Shown here: piece by piece, positions 35,298 to 45,300 of the stretch
How positions within the stretch are numbered: position 1 is the first letter of the stretch
Layout: every line of letters begins with the position of its first letter
NCBI GenBank assembly: GCA_017554305.1
Contig: JAFZIN010000030.1
Coordinates: forward strand, 62,001-126,000
From: Bacteroidales bacterium
GTDB taxonomy: Bacteria; Bacteroidota; Bacteroidia; Bacteroidales; UBA932
Direction: 5' to 3'
Length of the DNA: 64,000 nt
Notes under the pieces: generated by a model
The model's database searches: none
Told to the model about the DNA's origin: nothing
Seen by the model: the letters and a program-made list of their open reading frames with translations, nothing else
Made by a program: the position numbers and the translations under genes

Positions 35298-36239
35298 TTA
35301 CAAGGCCGTATCTACTTCTGTGGAACTTTGTGCAAGTTGCAGGCGCTCATCCAGCGAAGCGTTCTTTACGCTCACAAAGGTGCCGTTGGCTTTGTTCTCA
35401 GCATTGATGGTTTTGGAACCACGGTAAGTGACACCGTCTGCATCAATCACCGTGAAGGTGAGGGCTTCGGCATTGGTTTCATCTGTGTTTCTAAGGGCTG
35501 CAAAGAAAGGGTCTGCTGATGCAGTAGCCAAGGTCACAGAAATTGGGCCCTCTACCACAGTTGAACCATCCACGTTCTGACTCTGTACCAGATGACCATT
35601 CGCTGCCGAGATGGTCACGGATTTAGTTGTAATGGCGGTCTTGGTTACACCATCATCATAGCGGAAGTTGAGCCTGTATATACTCTGCTTGTTAGTAAAG
35701 TGGCCTTCTTCTGTAGTAATACTGCTACCGTCAACAGCCGTTACCAGCACATTAGTAGCTGCCGTGTAGTGATACTTCTTCTCGATAGAGTTTTCAGTAT
35801 CATCAGAAAGCAGCAATTTACCCACTTGTCCGGTGTAATCCCATTCCTCACGCGGAGTTAGCAGTGTAAGGGTAGTTGTTCCAGGCGTTATGCCGGAAGT
35901 GGTAACGGTGCCGCTGAGCGTTGCTATGTGGGCATCCGTTCCATCCGGGGTTGCAGTGAGTGTGCCAATGCAGTTTGTGCCAAGGTACACTTTTACAGGT
36001 TCATTTGCCTTCCAGATAGATTGAAGCACGGTAGTGGAGGCTTCTTCGCCCTCTACGGCAAGGCCCTTAGTCTTAGGCCCGTCATTTTTTACGGCACTAA
36101 TAGTAACGTTATAGGTAACTTTTTCCTGGTCATCTGCCACATCCGGAACTCCATTGATGAAATCATCCTCCATCTTCTGGCAACTTGTCCAGGCCATTGC
36201 GCCCAAAAGGGCAGCTATCAGTAATATATTCTTTTTCAT
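35298..36239 (-). CDS. Fimbrillin-like surface lipoprotein of the adhesin operon
   Basis: Lipoprotein of 313 residues with lipobox AMAWTSC (Cys20). The body is beta-rich with alternating Thr/Ser/Val strands and the pattern IWKANEPVKVYLG, reminiscent of fimbrillin-family domains in which a strand-rich N-terminal domain follows the lipid anchor. It is the last gene of a three-gene operon, four bases after the beta-helix adhesin, and may anchor or display it. Sequence similarity with the lipoprotein at 24191-25207 is limited to overall layout. Confidence 0.7.
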   Translation of the reverse strand: MKKNILLIAALLGAMAWTSCQKMEDDFINGVPDVADDQEKVTYNVTISAVKNDGPKTKGLAVEGEEASTTVLQSIWKANEPVKVYLGTNCIGTLTATPDGTDAHIATLSGTVTTSGITPGTTTLTLLTPREEWDYTGQVGKLLLSDDTENSIEKKYHYTAATNVLVTAVDGSSITTEEGHFTNKQSIYRLNFRYDDGVTKTAITTKSVTISAANGHLVQSQNVDGSTVVEGPISVTLATASADPFFAALRNTDETNAEALTFTVIDADGVTYRGSKTINAENKANGTFVSVKNASLDERLQLAQSSTEVDTAL

Positions 36240-36243
36240 AATA

Positions 36244-39228
36244 TTATTCAGTTACAAGATAATATGCTTTTCCTGCAGGAATACTGCTGCCGGTAAACTT
36301 GTAAAAACCAAGGACACTACCGGAAATGTTCAGTACGTATGGTGTTTTGCCATCCACCTTGCCTGCGGTTACTGCTACATCTGTATCAGATCCTCGTAGG
36401 ATGTTGCCCTCATGTGGTTCAACGGAGGTGGAATTCAGGTTGCGGAGATCTATGCTGGATTCTGAGGCAACAATAACAACGGCTGTTCCGTGCGGAATTA
36501 CGCTACCGTCCTCCCCAATCTGGTGGAAGACCACATTGCCGCCATCCAGACTCATTGTGTAAGCCTTTGCGTTTTCTATAATCTGGAAATCCTTAATTCC
36601 ATTGAAGAAGGTGCCTACGTACTTGGACTCACCAAAGACGGTGGCTGCAGTAAGCGTAAGGTCAGTTACTTCTAAGTAGTACTTACTGTTGAAGAGGATG
36701 CCGTTGGAGTAGGCTTTCAACATGCCATAGTCCTCAACAAGAGTGCCCATATCGCCCGGATCGGAAGTGTAGGTGCGGGCCTTCTTACCCTGGACATTCA
36801 GGTTTGTTGCAGCGGCTACATCGTTATAGTAGCAGTTGTTGATGGTTGCTCCCCCATTGCCTACGAACATTTGAAGCGCGTTGTAGTTAGTGATATTGAC
36901 GGCAGAAGGAGCAAACAGACAGTCGTTCAGTACGGCAGTGCCGTTTCTCCATCCAACCATTCCACCACCTTCATAGCCGGCAGCGTTGCTATATGTAATG
37001 CTGCCGGTGAATGCGCAGCCGTTGAGGGTCAATGTAGAACCATTTTCAACACGTCCAACAAACGCGCCGCCATCTACCCAATTGTTACGGCTTGAGGTTA
37101 GTGCTACTTCGCTCCAGCAGTTTGTAATAGTACTGTTCTGTGCATAGCCGGCAATACTTGCAAAGCGCTTACCGGCAGTTGTCTCATTGCCGGTGATGTG
37201 CAGGTTCTTGACGGTGGCATTATTAATCCACCCAAACGGGGCAGATGTTTCCTCACCGGAAGTAACATTTATATTGAGGTTCAATGTGTTGCCTTGTCCG
37301 TCGAAGGTGCCCGAGAAGGCTTTATCCTTACTTGATCTTGTGGTTGCGCCATTGACGTTGGCCGTCATCTTCACGGTCTGGCCGCTAAAGGTCGTGCCGC
37401 TGGTGACTTCACTGCAGAAGAGATCCCAGTCTGCAACCGAGCGGATAAGGTATGCACCTGATCCATCAGTTGGTAGGGAGAGGGCTACTTTCACGCTTAC
37501 ATTGCCTGCCGGCACGGTGAACGTGCGGGTATTACCCTCGCCCGTGGTTGATACCGGATTGCTGCCGCTTGTCACCGTGATGCCCTTGAGCGTATAACTG
37601 TTATTAAGCGTAACAGTTAAAGTTACAACATCACCTGCTATCGTCTTAACGGGCAGGTTGGCGGTAAAGAGTGGTTGGCCGCCTCGGGTAACAGAGGCAG
37701 ATACTGTGGCGCCGGTAGTTGGTACCATATCTAAAGTTACATCATACCTGGTTTGAAATACGTATGGGTCAGCCTCCGTGCCGGAACCTGTAGAAGTCAA
37801 ACCGGCCAGGGCTTCTGTGTTGAGATAGAATATCGGGCGGACACCGTTGCTGTTGCTAACGTTGCTGTAGCGGGCAGCTACGGTCTCGTCCGAGGAGCGA
37901 ACTACGCGGACTTCATTAGTACCGCGTATCTCACGCAGCCAAAATGCCCCGCAGAGGCTTGACTTGTTATAGATGTAATATGCCTTGGTATAGGGCGAGC
38001 CGTTAGGCAGCTCCTCGCCTCGGGTAGGGATAATGAAGCGGTCTGTGCCGTCTCCGTTGCTGCCGGACAGGTTAACCGTCTTTACCAGGCTGCGCTCGGT
38101 TGCCGTCAGTCCCAAATCATCCTCAAAGGTGCCTCCTCCATTGGCATCCAGCCACTTGTAGATGTTACTTTGTGTGTAGACTTGGTTGGGACCGAACGTC
38201 ATATTCTTCAGCACATACTTGCTGAGCATCATAAAACCGTTACTGTTGCTTTTGACAATAAGCCAGTCCATGTACTCGCCGCTGTAAGCGCCCAGGCGGA
38301 TGTATTTACCTACCGGTGTATAGGTGTAGGGGCTTGTGCTGATAAAGCCCGCCGTGCCGTTGACGGTTACCGTGCCGCAATTGGCACCGGCGCCCTTGCC
38401 GATGCTGTGGCTGGCGCCTGAACCCTTGGTGGCTGTTACTATAGCCATTCCGCTGATGGTGATTGTACCGCAAGTAGCAGCCTGTGCAGATCCGATACCG
38501 GCAGCATTACTACCACCTGTGGCAGTGACCGTACCGCCAGAAATCACTATATTGCCGCATGAGGACAAGTTTTTATTACCGTTCTGATAACCAGTACCCG
38601 TGCCGATACCGGCACCAACACCGGAACTGCTGGCAGTAACCACACCGCCGGTGATAGTGATATTGCCGGCAGAAGTCCAGGCGCCTGCACCTATGCCGGC
38701 ACCATTACCGCCTGTTGCAGTGATATGTCCACCCTTAATCACGATGTTGCCACAAGATCTATAACTGCTGTTGGCACTGGAACTGCCTCCACCTATGCCG
38801 GCTGCGTTGCTGCCGCCATAGGCTAGAAGTGTGCCGGTACCTGCTGTGCCGCCCTGAATGGTAAGTGTGCTGCCGCTTGGCACGTAGATGCCGGCGTTAT
38901 TCGAACTAAACCCTTTCACCTTGTTCGTTGTTCCATCCTTCAATATGAGGGTAGCGTTGCCTGCGCAATATATGCCAGGAATGGCGCCGTTGGATTTATT
39001 CAGCGTGACATTGATATCTACACCGTCAAGAGTCACGGTAGCTCCGGCTTTAATAACAATTCGTGCATAAACACTAAGTGTACCCGTCAACACATCACCA
39101 TTAGATATATCATATTGCGTATCGGCTTTACAATTCGCTAGATTGGTGGTTTTGGCCCATGCCATTTGTGATACAGTAGAGAGCAATAGGGCAAGGAATA
39201 GAATTTTGATTCTGTTTGTGATTTTCAT
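36244..39228 (-). CDS. Large beta-helix surface adhesin
   Basis: Secreted protein of 994 residues with signal peptide (MKITNRIKILFLALLL..., cleavage near MAWA). Order: Gly/Ser/Thr-rich parallel beta-helix with repeated GSNAAGIGGG / GNGAGIGAG / GVGAGIGTG turns (about 100-280); a DUF6273-like domain (about 290-450, WLIVKSNSNGFMMLSKYVLK to GVRPIFYLN); an immunoglobulin-like strand set (about 465-570); and a GLUG-type beta-helix (about 575-780, GTFDGQGNTLNLNI). The start at 39228 is set by an AAGGAGG Shine-Dalgarno sequence 9 bases upstream, rare in this phylum, and by the signal peptide; an in-frame start 19 codons earlier adds charged residues and lies across the end of the preceding peptide gene. 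Likely a cell-surface adhesin or glycan-binding protein. Confidence 0.8.
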   Translation of the reverse strand: MKITNRIKILFLALLLSTVSQMAWAKTTNLANCKADTQYDISNGDVLTGTLSVYARIVIKAGATVTLDGVDINVTLNKSNGAIPGIYCAGNATLILKDGTTNKVKGFSSNNAGIYVPSGSTLTIQGGTAGTGTLLAYGGSNAAGIGGGSSSANSSYRSCGNIVIKGGHITATGGNGAGIGAGAWTSAGNITITGGVVTASSSGVGAGIGTGTGYQNGNKNLSSCGNIVISGGTVTATGGSNAAGIGSAQAATCGTITISGMAIVTATKGSGASHSIGKGAGANCGTVTVNGTAGFISTSPYTYTPVGKYIRLGAYSGEYMDWLIVKSNSNGFMMLSKYVLKNMTFGPNQVYTQSNIYKWLDANGGGTFEDDLGLTATERSLVKTVNLSGSNGDGTDRFIIPTRGEELPNGSPYTKAYYIYNKSSLCGAFWLREIRGTNEVRVVRSSDETVAARYSNVSNSNGVRPIFYLNTEALAGLTSTGSGTEADPYVFQTRYDVTLDMVPTTGATVSASVTRGGQPLFTANLPVKTIAGDVVTLTVTLNNSYTLKGITVTSGSNPVSTTGEGNTRTFTVPAGNVSVKVALSLPTDGSGAYLIRSVADWDLFCSEVTSGTTFSGQTVKMTANVNGATTRSSKDKAFSGTFDGQGNTLNLNINVTSGEETSAPFGWINNATVKNLHITGNETTAGKRFASIAGYAQNSTITNCWSEVALTSSRNNWVDGGAFVGRVENGSTLTLNGCAFTGSITYSNAAGYEGGGMVGWRNGTAVLNDCLFAPSAVNITNYNALQMFVGNGGATINNCYYNDVAAATNLNVQGKKARTYTSDPGDMGTLVEDYGMLKAYSNGILFNSKYYLEVTDLTLTAATVFGESKYVGTFFNGIKDFQIIENAKAYTMSLDGGNVVFHQIGEDGSVIPHGTAVVIVASESSIDLRNLNSTSVEPHEGNILRGSDTDVAVTAGKVDGKTPYVLNISGSVLGFYKFTGSSIPAGKAYYLVTE

Positions 39229-39241
39229 GTCTGTGCCCTCC

Positions 39242-39382
39242 TTAAAAAAATAAAAAACTCGGCACATCCTCATCCTGACCACCAAATTTGTAGTCGCTCG
39301 TTGTCAGGAGGTTGGATTCGGTTTTTAACTCCAGGACTTCCGTCCATGGAGCCTCATAAAACACTTTGTGTTTTGTTTCCAT
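39242..39382 (-). CDS. 46-residue peptide of the same family as 24016-24162
   Basis: ATG-to-TAA gene of 46 codons. The core YEAPWTEVLELKTES aligns with YLAPEVSVLEIKTES of the peptide at 24016-24162, and both are followed by a T-S pair and a Gly/Asp-rich tail (here YKFGGQDEDVPSFLFF). Its stop codon overlaps the AAGGAGG Shine-Dalgarno sequence of the adhesin gene, so the peptide, adhesin and lipoprotein form one operon. The shared position (first gene before a surface operon) in two unrelated loci makes both peptides credible genes. Confidence 0.72.
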   Translation of the reverse strand: METKHKVFYEAPWTEVLELKTESNLLTTSDYKFGGQDEDVPSFLFF

Positions 39383-39435
39383 ATCGTTGATGATTAAATA
39401 AATACTCTGAATTCAAAATTCAAAGCACTAAGTTA

Positions 39436-39443
39436 CCCCCCCC
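39436..39443 (-). repeat. G8 tract upstream of the adhesin operon
   Basis: Eight G residues on the minus strand followed by TAACTTAG, 54 bases before the 46-residue peptide gene. The other peptide locus has G9 followed by TAATGG in the same relative place. Candidate slippage site. Confidence 0.55.
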
Positions 39444-39478
39444 GAGTCCATATTTCCAATAGGTTGGGAGTGGCGGAC

Positions 39479-39506
39479 AGTAGTTTTTGCAGATTCTAAA
39501 ACTACT
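39479..39506 (-). terminator. Hairpin at the 3' end of the AraC-type gene
   Basis: AGTAGTTTT / AAAACTACT, a nine-base inverted repeat that overlaps the stop codon; TTTTGCAGATT is also directly repeated here. No long T-run follows, so termination may be weak. Confidence 0.45.
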
Positions 39507-40605
39507 TTTGCAGATTTTGAAAGTTAAAGGCCGTAACGGTCTTCCCGGTGTACTGTTTGAACGCAGCACTGAAGGTGCTGTAACTGTGGTAGCCGCTCTC
39601 TAATGAGAGCTGCTGAGCGGTGAATGTGCGTCCCTCGTCTATAGCCTTCTGGTACAGGCGAATAAAATGACGGACGCGCAGACCGTTGATGTATGCGTTA
39701 TATGTTGTACCCTGCTGAGAGAAGTACCGGCTAAGATAAGAATGGTTTGTGCCTATGGCCATGGCAAGCTGAGACAGCGAGAGATCATACTGCAGATAAA
39801 GATGCTTGTCTTCACAGTGCTTTTTTAGAAGAGATGCAATATCTACGGAGATGACTTTAGGTACCGATACTTTCTGCTCTTCCTGGGCAGGCTCATCCTC
39901 TTCTTCCGTGATACTTTCGCTAAGTTGCTGCAGGGTCTCTGTGCGCCACAGTAGTAACACCACAATGATAATGCAATCTATCTGGAGAAGATAGGCCAAA
40001 ACAATGTTCTGTTCAGTTGTACTGCTGTAAAGAATGAAAAACAGCAGGAACACGGCCAGAATCAGAAAACTCTGCCAAACTTCCTTGTTCTCCAAATCTG
40101 CATAGTTATCGCGGAGCCATTTTCCATATCGTCTGACAGCAAAGAACATATACACCATAAACGATGCATAGAGAACAATAACATAGATGACCTGCCAAAC
40201 CAGAAAGGCTTCATCTCCACGGATTATACTCAATGCAGACAATACAATAACAGGGACTAGCGCTACTGCCACCTGCCATACCGGCCGCTTCCGGTCTTGC
40301 AGCATAGAGAGCAGGATGCCGGCTACAGTGGGGAAGAATAGCAGGACGTCCAGGGTGTAGGCAAGGATATAACCCGGAGTTGAGGGATGGTAGATGTAGA
40401 AAATCCAGGTTACATGGCTCACAGCGGCAAACAGAATAAAGGCCGCCGCCCATCTGCGCAGACGCAGGGGTGGCGTCACTCCGGGAACAATAGCATTAGA
40501 CTTCCGCAGCAGCAGATAGAGCGCTGCCACAACGCTCAGCATGATTACACCCCCGCAAAGGAGGACAAAAACTATATCTTGTTGAAATAACTCTTTTGCT
40601 TCCAT
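39502..40605 (-). CDS. Membrane-bound AraC-family transcription regulator
   Basis: Regulator of about 367 residues. The N-terminal 220 residues form six or seven membrane helices (for example VFVLLCGGVIMLSVVAALYLL), followed by an acidic linker (ESITEEEDEPAQEEQ) and a C-terminal AraC-type double helix-turn-helix (LSLSQLAMAIGTNHSYLSRYF and QLSLESGYHSYSTFSAAFKQYTGKT). This layout senses an envelope or membrane signal. The chosen start is ATG at 40605; a GTG at 40620 in frame is an alternative. It begins within 20 bases of the Na/Pi transporter stop and precedes the adhesin operon, which it may control (inference). Confidence 0.85.
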   Translation of the reverse strand: MEAKELFQQDIVFVLLCGGVIMLSVVAALYLLLRKSNAIVPGVTPPLRLRRWAAAFILFAAVSHVTWIFYIYHPSTPGYILAYTLDVLLFFPTVAGILLSMLQDRKRPVWQVAVALVPVIVLSALSIIRGDEAFLVWQVIYVIVLYASFMVYMFFAVRRYGKWLRDNYADLENKEVWQSFLILAVFLLFFILYSSTTEQNIVLAYLLQIDCIIIVVLLLWRTETLQQLSESITEEEDEPAQEEQKVSVPKVISVDIASLLKKHCEDKHLYLQYDLSLSQLAMAIGTNHSYLSRYFSQQGTTYNAYINGLRVRHFIRLYQKAIDEGRTFTAQQLSLESGYHSYSTFSAAFKQYTGKTVTAFNFQNLQK

Positions 40606-40623
40606 GGGGAATTCGGCCACATG

Positions 40624-42312
40624 TTATTTGATTTCTATAATGGCTTCGGAGATGTTGATCATGAAGTCTCCAACGTGTTCGCACTCGTTGATGAGGTCCA
40701 TGTAGTAAACTCCTGTAAGATAGCTGTATGAGTTGTTCTCAAGGTTGAGGAGGTGCTCCTCCTTGAGGGAGTTGCGGTACTCGTTAATCTGCTGCTCAAC
40801 ATCCTGCGCGTTGGCAATGTTGGTGATGGAATCGTAACCAAGTTTGAGGTTCTCTTCCATTGCATCAAAGCCGGTGAAGATGAGCTGCATCATGTTGTTG
40901 AGTTTGGCAAGCATAACCTCATCAAATGCAGCGCCGTGGATGTTGCGTCTCTGGAGTATGCGGCCAAAGTTGAAACCGCTGTCTCCAATGCTCTCCAACT
41001 CACTGATAACCTTGAACATTGCCTGAATGCGGCGGGCAGATTCCTCAGAGAGATCCCACTCGGAAACATCGTTGAGATATTTGGCAATTTCAAACTCAAT
41101 CTTGTCTGTTATCTGCTCGTAATGTTCAAGTTTGTGGTAGAGTTCGTCAAACTTGTCCGGGTCTGTAGTGTTCAGACATTCAACGGCATAGTTATATTGC
41201 TCCCTGCAGATTTGCTCAAAGTGCAGTATCTCACCCTTTGCCTGCTCAAGTGACAACTCGGCGGTAGAGAGCGGGCCTCCCTGAATGTACTGCAGGCGGT
41301 AACCCTCGTCTTCCGGTTTGCCCGGCAGCAACCTGGTGACAAACTTCACAATGCGGTTGGTAAAGCCCACCAGAATGGCGGTGTTGCTCACATTGAAGAG
41401 AGTATGAACCATGGCGATAGAGCAAAGTATAGAAAAACTGGAGGCACTTCCGGAGAGCGGATTATCCAGTCCAACCGCCATAATCACCTTAGAGACAACC
41501 CATAAGAACGGGTGGTATAAGATGAGCACCCATAAGACTCCAAAGAGGTTGAAGAAGGCGTGGCCGGCCGCGGCTCGTCTTGCGGAGATGTTTGCAACAG
41601 AGGCGGCTATGTTGGCGGTGAGTGTGGTTCCTATGTTTTCTCCAAGCACAAGGGCGGCTCCAAGTTCAAAGTTGAGGCCGTTGTTACACATCATAAGTGT
41701 CAGAGCCATAGTGGCTGCGGAAGATTGCAGCAGTATGGTGATAACTGTTCCGATTAGCACGCAGAGCAGCACGCTCCAGAAGCCGTAAACGCTCCAACCG
41801 TTAATGAGTTCCTTGGTCTTCTCCAAAATGGCCGGGTCTACAGAACTCTGTACCATACTGAGTCCCAGGAACATAATGGCGAATCCCATAATCATGGAAC
41901 CAATGGATTTTCTCTTCTTGGATTTGAACATTGTGAGGATAAATCCTACGGCAATGAGCGGAACGGCAACCGTGGCAATGCCTCCGCGGAAACCTACCAA
42001 AGAGAAGAGCCAGGCAGAAACCGTAGTTCCTATGTTGGCTCCCATTATAACTCCTATAGATTGTGCCAGACTCAAAAGTCCTGCGTTTACGAAACTTACA
42101 ACCATTAAGGTTGTTGCGGCGGATGATTGTATGCAGGCGGTAATTGTGAGACCGGTGAGAATTCTCTTGAACGCATTTGAAGTCATCATTGCCAGGAAAC
42201 TTCTGAGTTTGTCTCCGGCAACTTTCTGAAGATTCTCACTCATCATTGTCATTCCAAAGAGGAATAGGGCAAGTGAGCCGAACAGTTTGAATAATGATAA
42301 TGCAATGTTCAT
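40624..42312 (-). CDS. Na/Pi-cotransporter family protein with PhoU-like tail
   Basis: Sodium-dependent phosphate transporter family (NptA/YjbB type), 562 residues. Two inverted copies of the QSSAATT motif (CIQSSAATTLMVVSF near residue 61 and LLQSSAATMALTLM near 195) with GANIGTT / GENIGTT partners define the transport core in about eight helices. The last 210 residues form a PhoU-like helical domain. Probably handles phosphate import or export at the inner membrane. Followed closely by the AraC-type gene. Confidence 0.92.
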   Translation of the reverse strand: MNIALSLFKLFGSLALFLFGMTMMSENLQKVAGDKLRSFLAMMTSNAFKRILTGLTITACIQSSAATTLMVVSFVNAGLLSLAQSIGVIMGANIGTTVSAWLFSLVGFRGGIATVAVPLIAVGFILTMFKSKKRKSIGSMIMGFAIMFLGLSMVQSSVDPAILEKTKELINGWSVYGFWSVLLCVLIGTVITILLQSSAATMALTLMMCNNGLNFELGAALVLGENIGTTLTANIAASVANISARRAAAGHAFFNLFGVLWVLILYHPFLWVVSKVIMAVGLDNPLSGSASSFSILCSIAMVHTLFNVSNTAILVGFTNRIVKFVTRLLPGKPEDEGYRLQYIQGGPLSTAELSLEQAKGEILHFEQICREQYNYAVECLNTTDPDKFDELYHKLEHYEQITDKIEFEIAKYLNDVSEWDLSEESARRIQAMFKVISELESIGDSGFNFGRILQRRNIHGAAFDEVMLAKLNNMMQLIFTGFDAMEENLKLGYDSITNIANAQDVEQQINEYRNSLKEEHLLNLENNSYSYLTGVYYMDLINECEHVGDFMINISEAIIEIK

Positions 42313-42384
42313 CTCAACAAATATAATTGTAATAATTGAGCCTGAAAAATAAAATGGCTATCTTGCCCCCAAATTTTTACAATT

Positions 42385-45300
42385 ATGAGATTTTTAGGAA
42401 GAAAGATATTGGCCGTGGCTGCCGCTCTGCTGCTGGCTGCACCGGCATTTTCTCAATTTTATGATATAGGAAACGAGCCTGTGGGGGTTAAGTGGAAGAT
42501 TCTGAAGTCCGCCCACTTTTCAATTCTCTACCCGGACAGCACTTCCGTTGTAAAGCTGAGCCGTTTTGGCGGAAACCTCAACGGACGGTTTGGAAAGGAG
42601 GCCGCAAGCAAATATCTGGCAATGATGGAGTTGGCTTACGGAGTTCAGAATGACTCCGTTAGACTCACCTACGGAATCCCTAAACGCTTCCCTACGGTTC
42701 TGCACCCATTCAATGCTCAGAGCAACGGAGTTTCCGTTTGGGCACCCCGTCAGATAGACTTTTTTGCCCTTCCGCCAACCTCAATCATCTCCACCGAGCC
42801 GTGGGATGTTTCTCTTGCCACTCACGAAGGAAGGCACGCCTGGCAGATGGCGCACTTTAACAGAGGTATCTTTAAGGTGCTCTACTGGTTTGCAGGAGAC
42901 CAGGTTATAGGCTCTGCAAGCACCATCTATCCGTCTGTCTGGATGCTGGAGGGAGACGCCGTTGTGGCAGAGACAGAGATGAGCCGCGGTGGGCGAGGCC
43001 GCAGTGCTGCATTCCTTTCCCGTTCTTTACGTTGTATTATTCCCGATAGTTCAGCTAACCTCACCAACTACTTCTATGGCAAACAGCGCAGCTGGGACCG
43101 CTGGCGCCTTGGCTCTTTAAAGGCTTTTACCCCAAGTGCTTACGATGTGGGCTATATGATTAACTCACTTGCAAGATACAGGAGCAAGGATGTGAACCTC
43201 ACTCACAAAATTCTCAACTACGAAGTCAATCACTTCCTTAGTGCAAACGTAGTTGCATCTGCCTTTAAGGCGGGCAGCGGCAAGACTCACAGAAAGTATG
43301 TTGCAGAGGATGAACTCCGTAACTTTATGGAACTCAACTCAAACAAAGAGTTCATTAAACTTCTGAACAACCTGCGTTCAGAGAATAACTACTCACCTGA
43401 GAGTTTGAATGCAAATCCTCTTGCAAGAAGCGGTGAAAAGAGGGGATACTTTACAATTTACAAGGCTCCTGTGGAGATTGGAAAAGACTCTGTTGTTGCT
43501 GTTGTAGAGGGCTATGGAACAAGTCCTTATCTTGTTCTTATGACAAAGGAGAACGGAGAGTGGAAGCATAAAATCCTAACCTATTTTGAAGGCACGGAGA
43601 ATTTCTATTATCACGATGGAGTTTTGTGGAAATCTGAGATTAGGTCAAACTCCCGCTGGGGACAAATCAAAAGAAGCATTATTGCAGGATACAACATTAA
43701 AGAGAAAGAGGATATAGACGTCATTGGAGAGTTCACCTCCAGAGAGGGCGGCTATCTTAATGAGCCAGCGGTAGTTATGGTAGATGGGCGTCCGGTAATG
43801 TATGCCATTACGTATGATCCTTCTACCATGCACGCCTCATCCAACATTACTCCAATCTATTATCTGGATAATGAGAACGAGGATGTCTCTTCTCTTCCGG
43901 AATATCCTGTGGAGGGGCAGGTAACTTCCTTTACATCAGTGGGTAAGGAGATTATCTACACCGTGGTTACGGATGAGGGACTTGCTTTGAAGAAGGCATG
44001 GAAAGACGGCGGAAAGTATTTTACCAGAACTCTTATTGAGCCGTCATATCATACAATATCCAAACTTAAGAGCAAGGGCAACGAGGTCTTCTTTATAACT
44101 GATTACTTTGGAAACACCAACCTCTGCCGTATGGATGTAACGGATTGCAAGATGCGTCTGGCTTCTTTGGCAGACAATATAGATAACTTCTATGTTTCTG
44201 ATTGCGAGGATGATGTAGTTTACATTTCACGCGGTGTGGGTGACAAGGGCTGCTTCCCGTTCAAGGAAAAACTTGTAAGCGTAGATGTTGCTCCGGGTTT
44301 GGAATTCACCTATCCTTTGGCAGAAGAGCTAAGCCGTCAGTACAAAGAGAAGTGGGATAATCCTATCGCGGAGGAAAAGATAGAGGCTGAGGCAAAGAGT
44401 TATGTAGAAGAGGATTACAGCCGCATAGCTCACGCCTTCCGCATTCACTCCTGGTATCCGGCTTACACTCAGCTTACAGGAGAGACATCCGGCAATGAGT
44501 TTGTTGAGGAAAACGGATTGGGTGTAACCTTCTATTCACAGAACACTTTGGGAACCGCAAGAGGTATGGCGGCCTACTCATATCAGAGAGCATCAAGGTT
44601 GGGAACTCCAACAAGGAACCTCCACGCTGCTCACGCAGCCTTCTCATACTCAGGGTGGTATCCGGTTATTGAGGCTGAGGCTCACTTTAATGATAAGGCA
44701 ATGATTTCCAACAACAAGTACTCCTTCCGCTCTCAGGTAACTATGTCTGTTCCTCAGGAATTTGACCTCTTCAAATCTGAGTTGGAGGTGGAACCTTACA
44801 TTGCCTGGACTTACAGAAATGACGAGTCTATTCCGGAGGTAAACTTTAACAGAGTCACTTTCCGTCAGATAGAGAGAAACAATTTTATTGCCGGCCTCAA
44901 CATACTTAACACTATGGATATGGCTCGTTCTCAGATATATCCTAGGTTGGGAATTGGTGCTTCTCTTGCCGGTATGTTCAATATGGAAGGCGGCAGCAAC
45001 TTTGGAAACGTCTATGCCGGAATACTTTACGGCTATCTGCCGGGATTGGGATTCAACCATGGACTGAGACTGAGTGCCGCTTATCAGAGACAAGACGTTG
45101 AGGGTAAGCTTCTTTGGATGGACAACATTCTCTCTATGCCTAGAGGATTTACTGAGGACTTCTACGGACGCAACTATTTCCGAGCAACTGCAGACTATGC
45201 AATTCCAATCTATTTGGGAGATGTAAGTTTGGGCTTCTTTGCATACCTGAAACAACTGAAGGTTATTCCGTTCATAGATTACGGACGCGTTGAGATTCCT

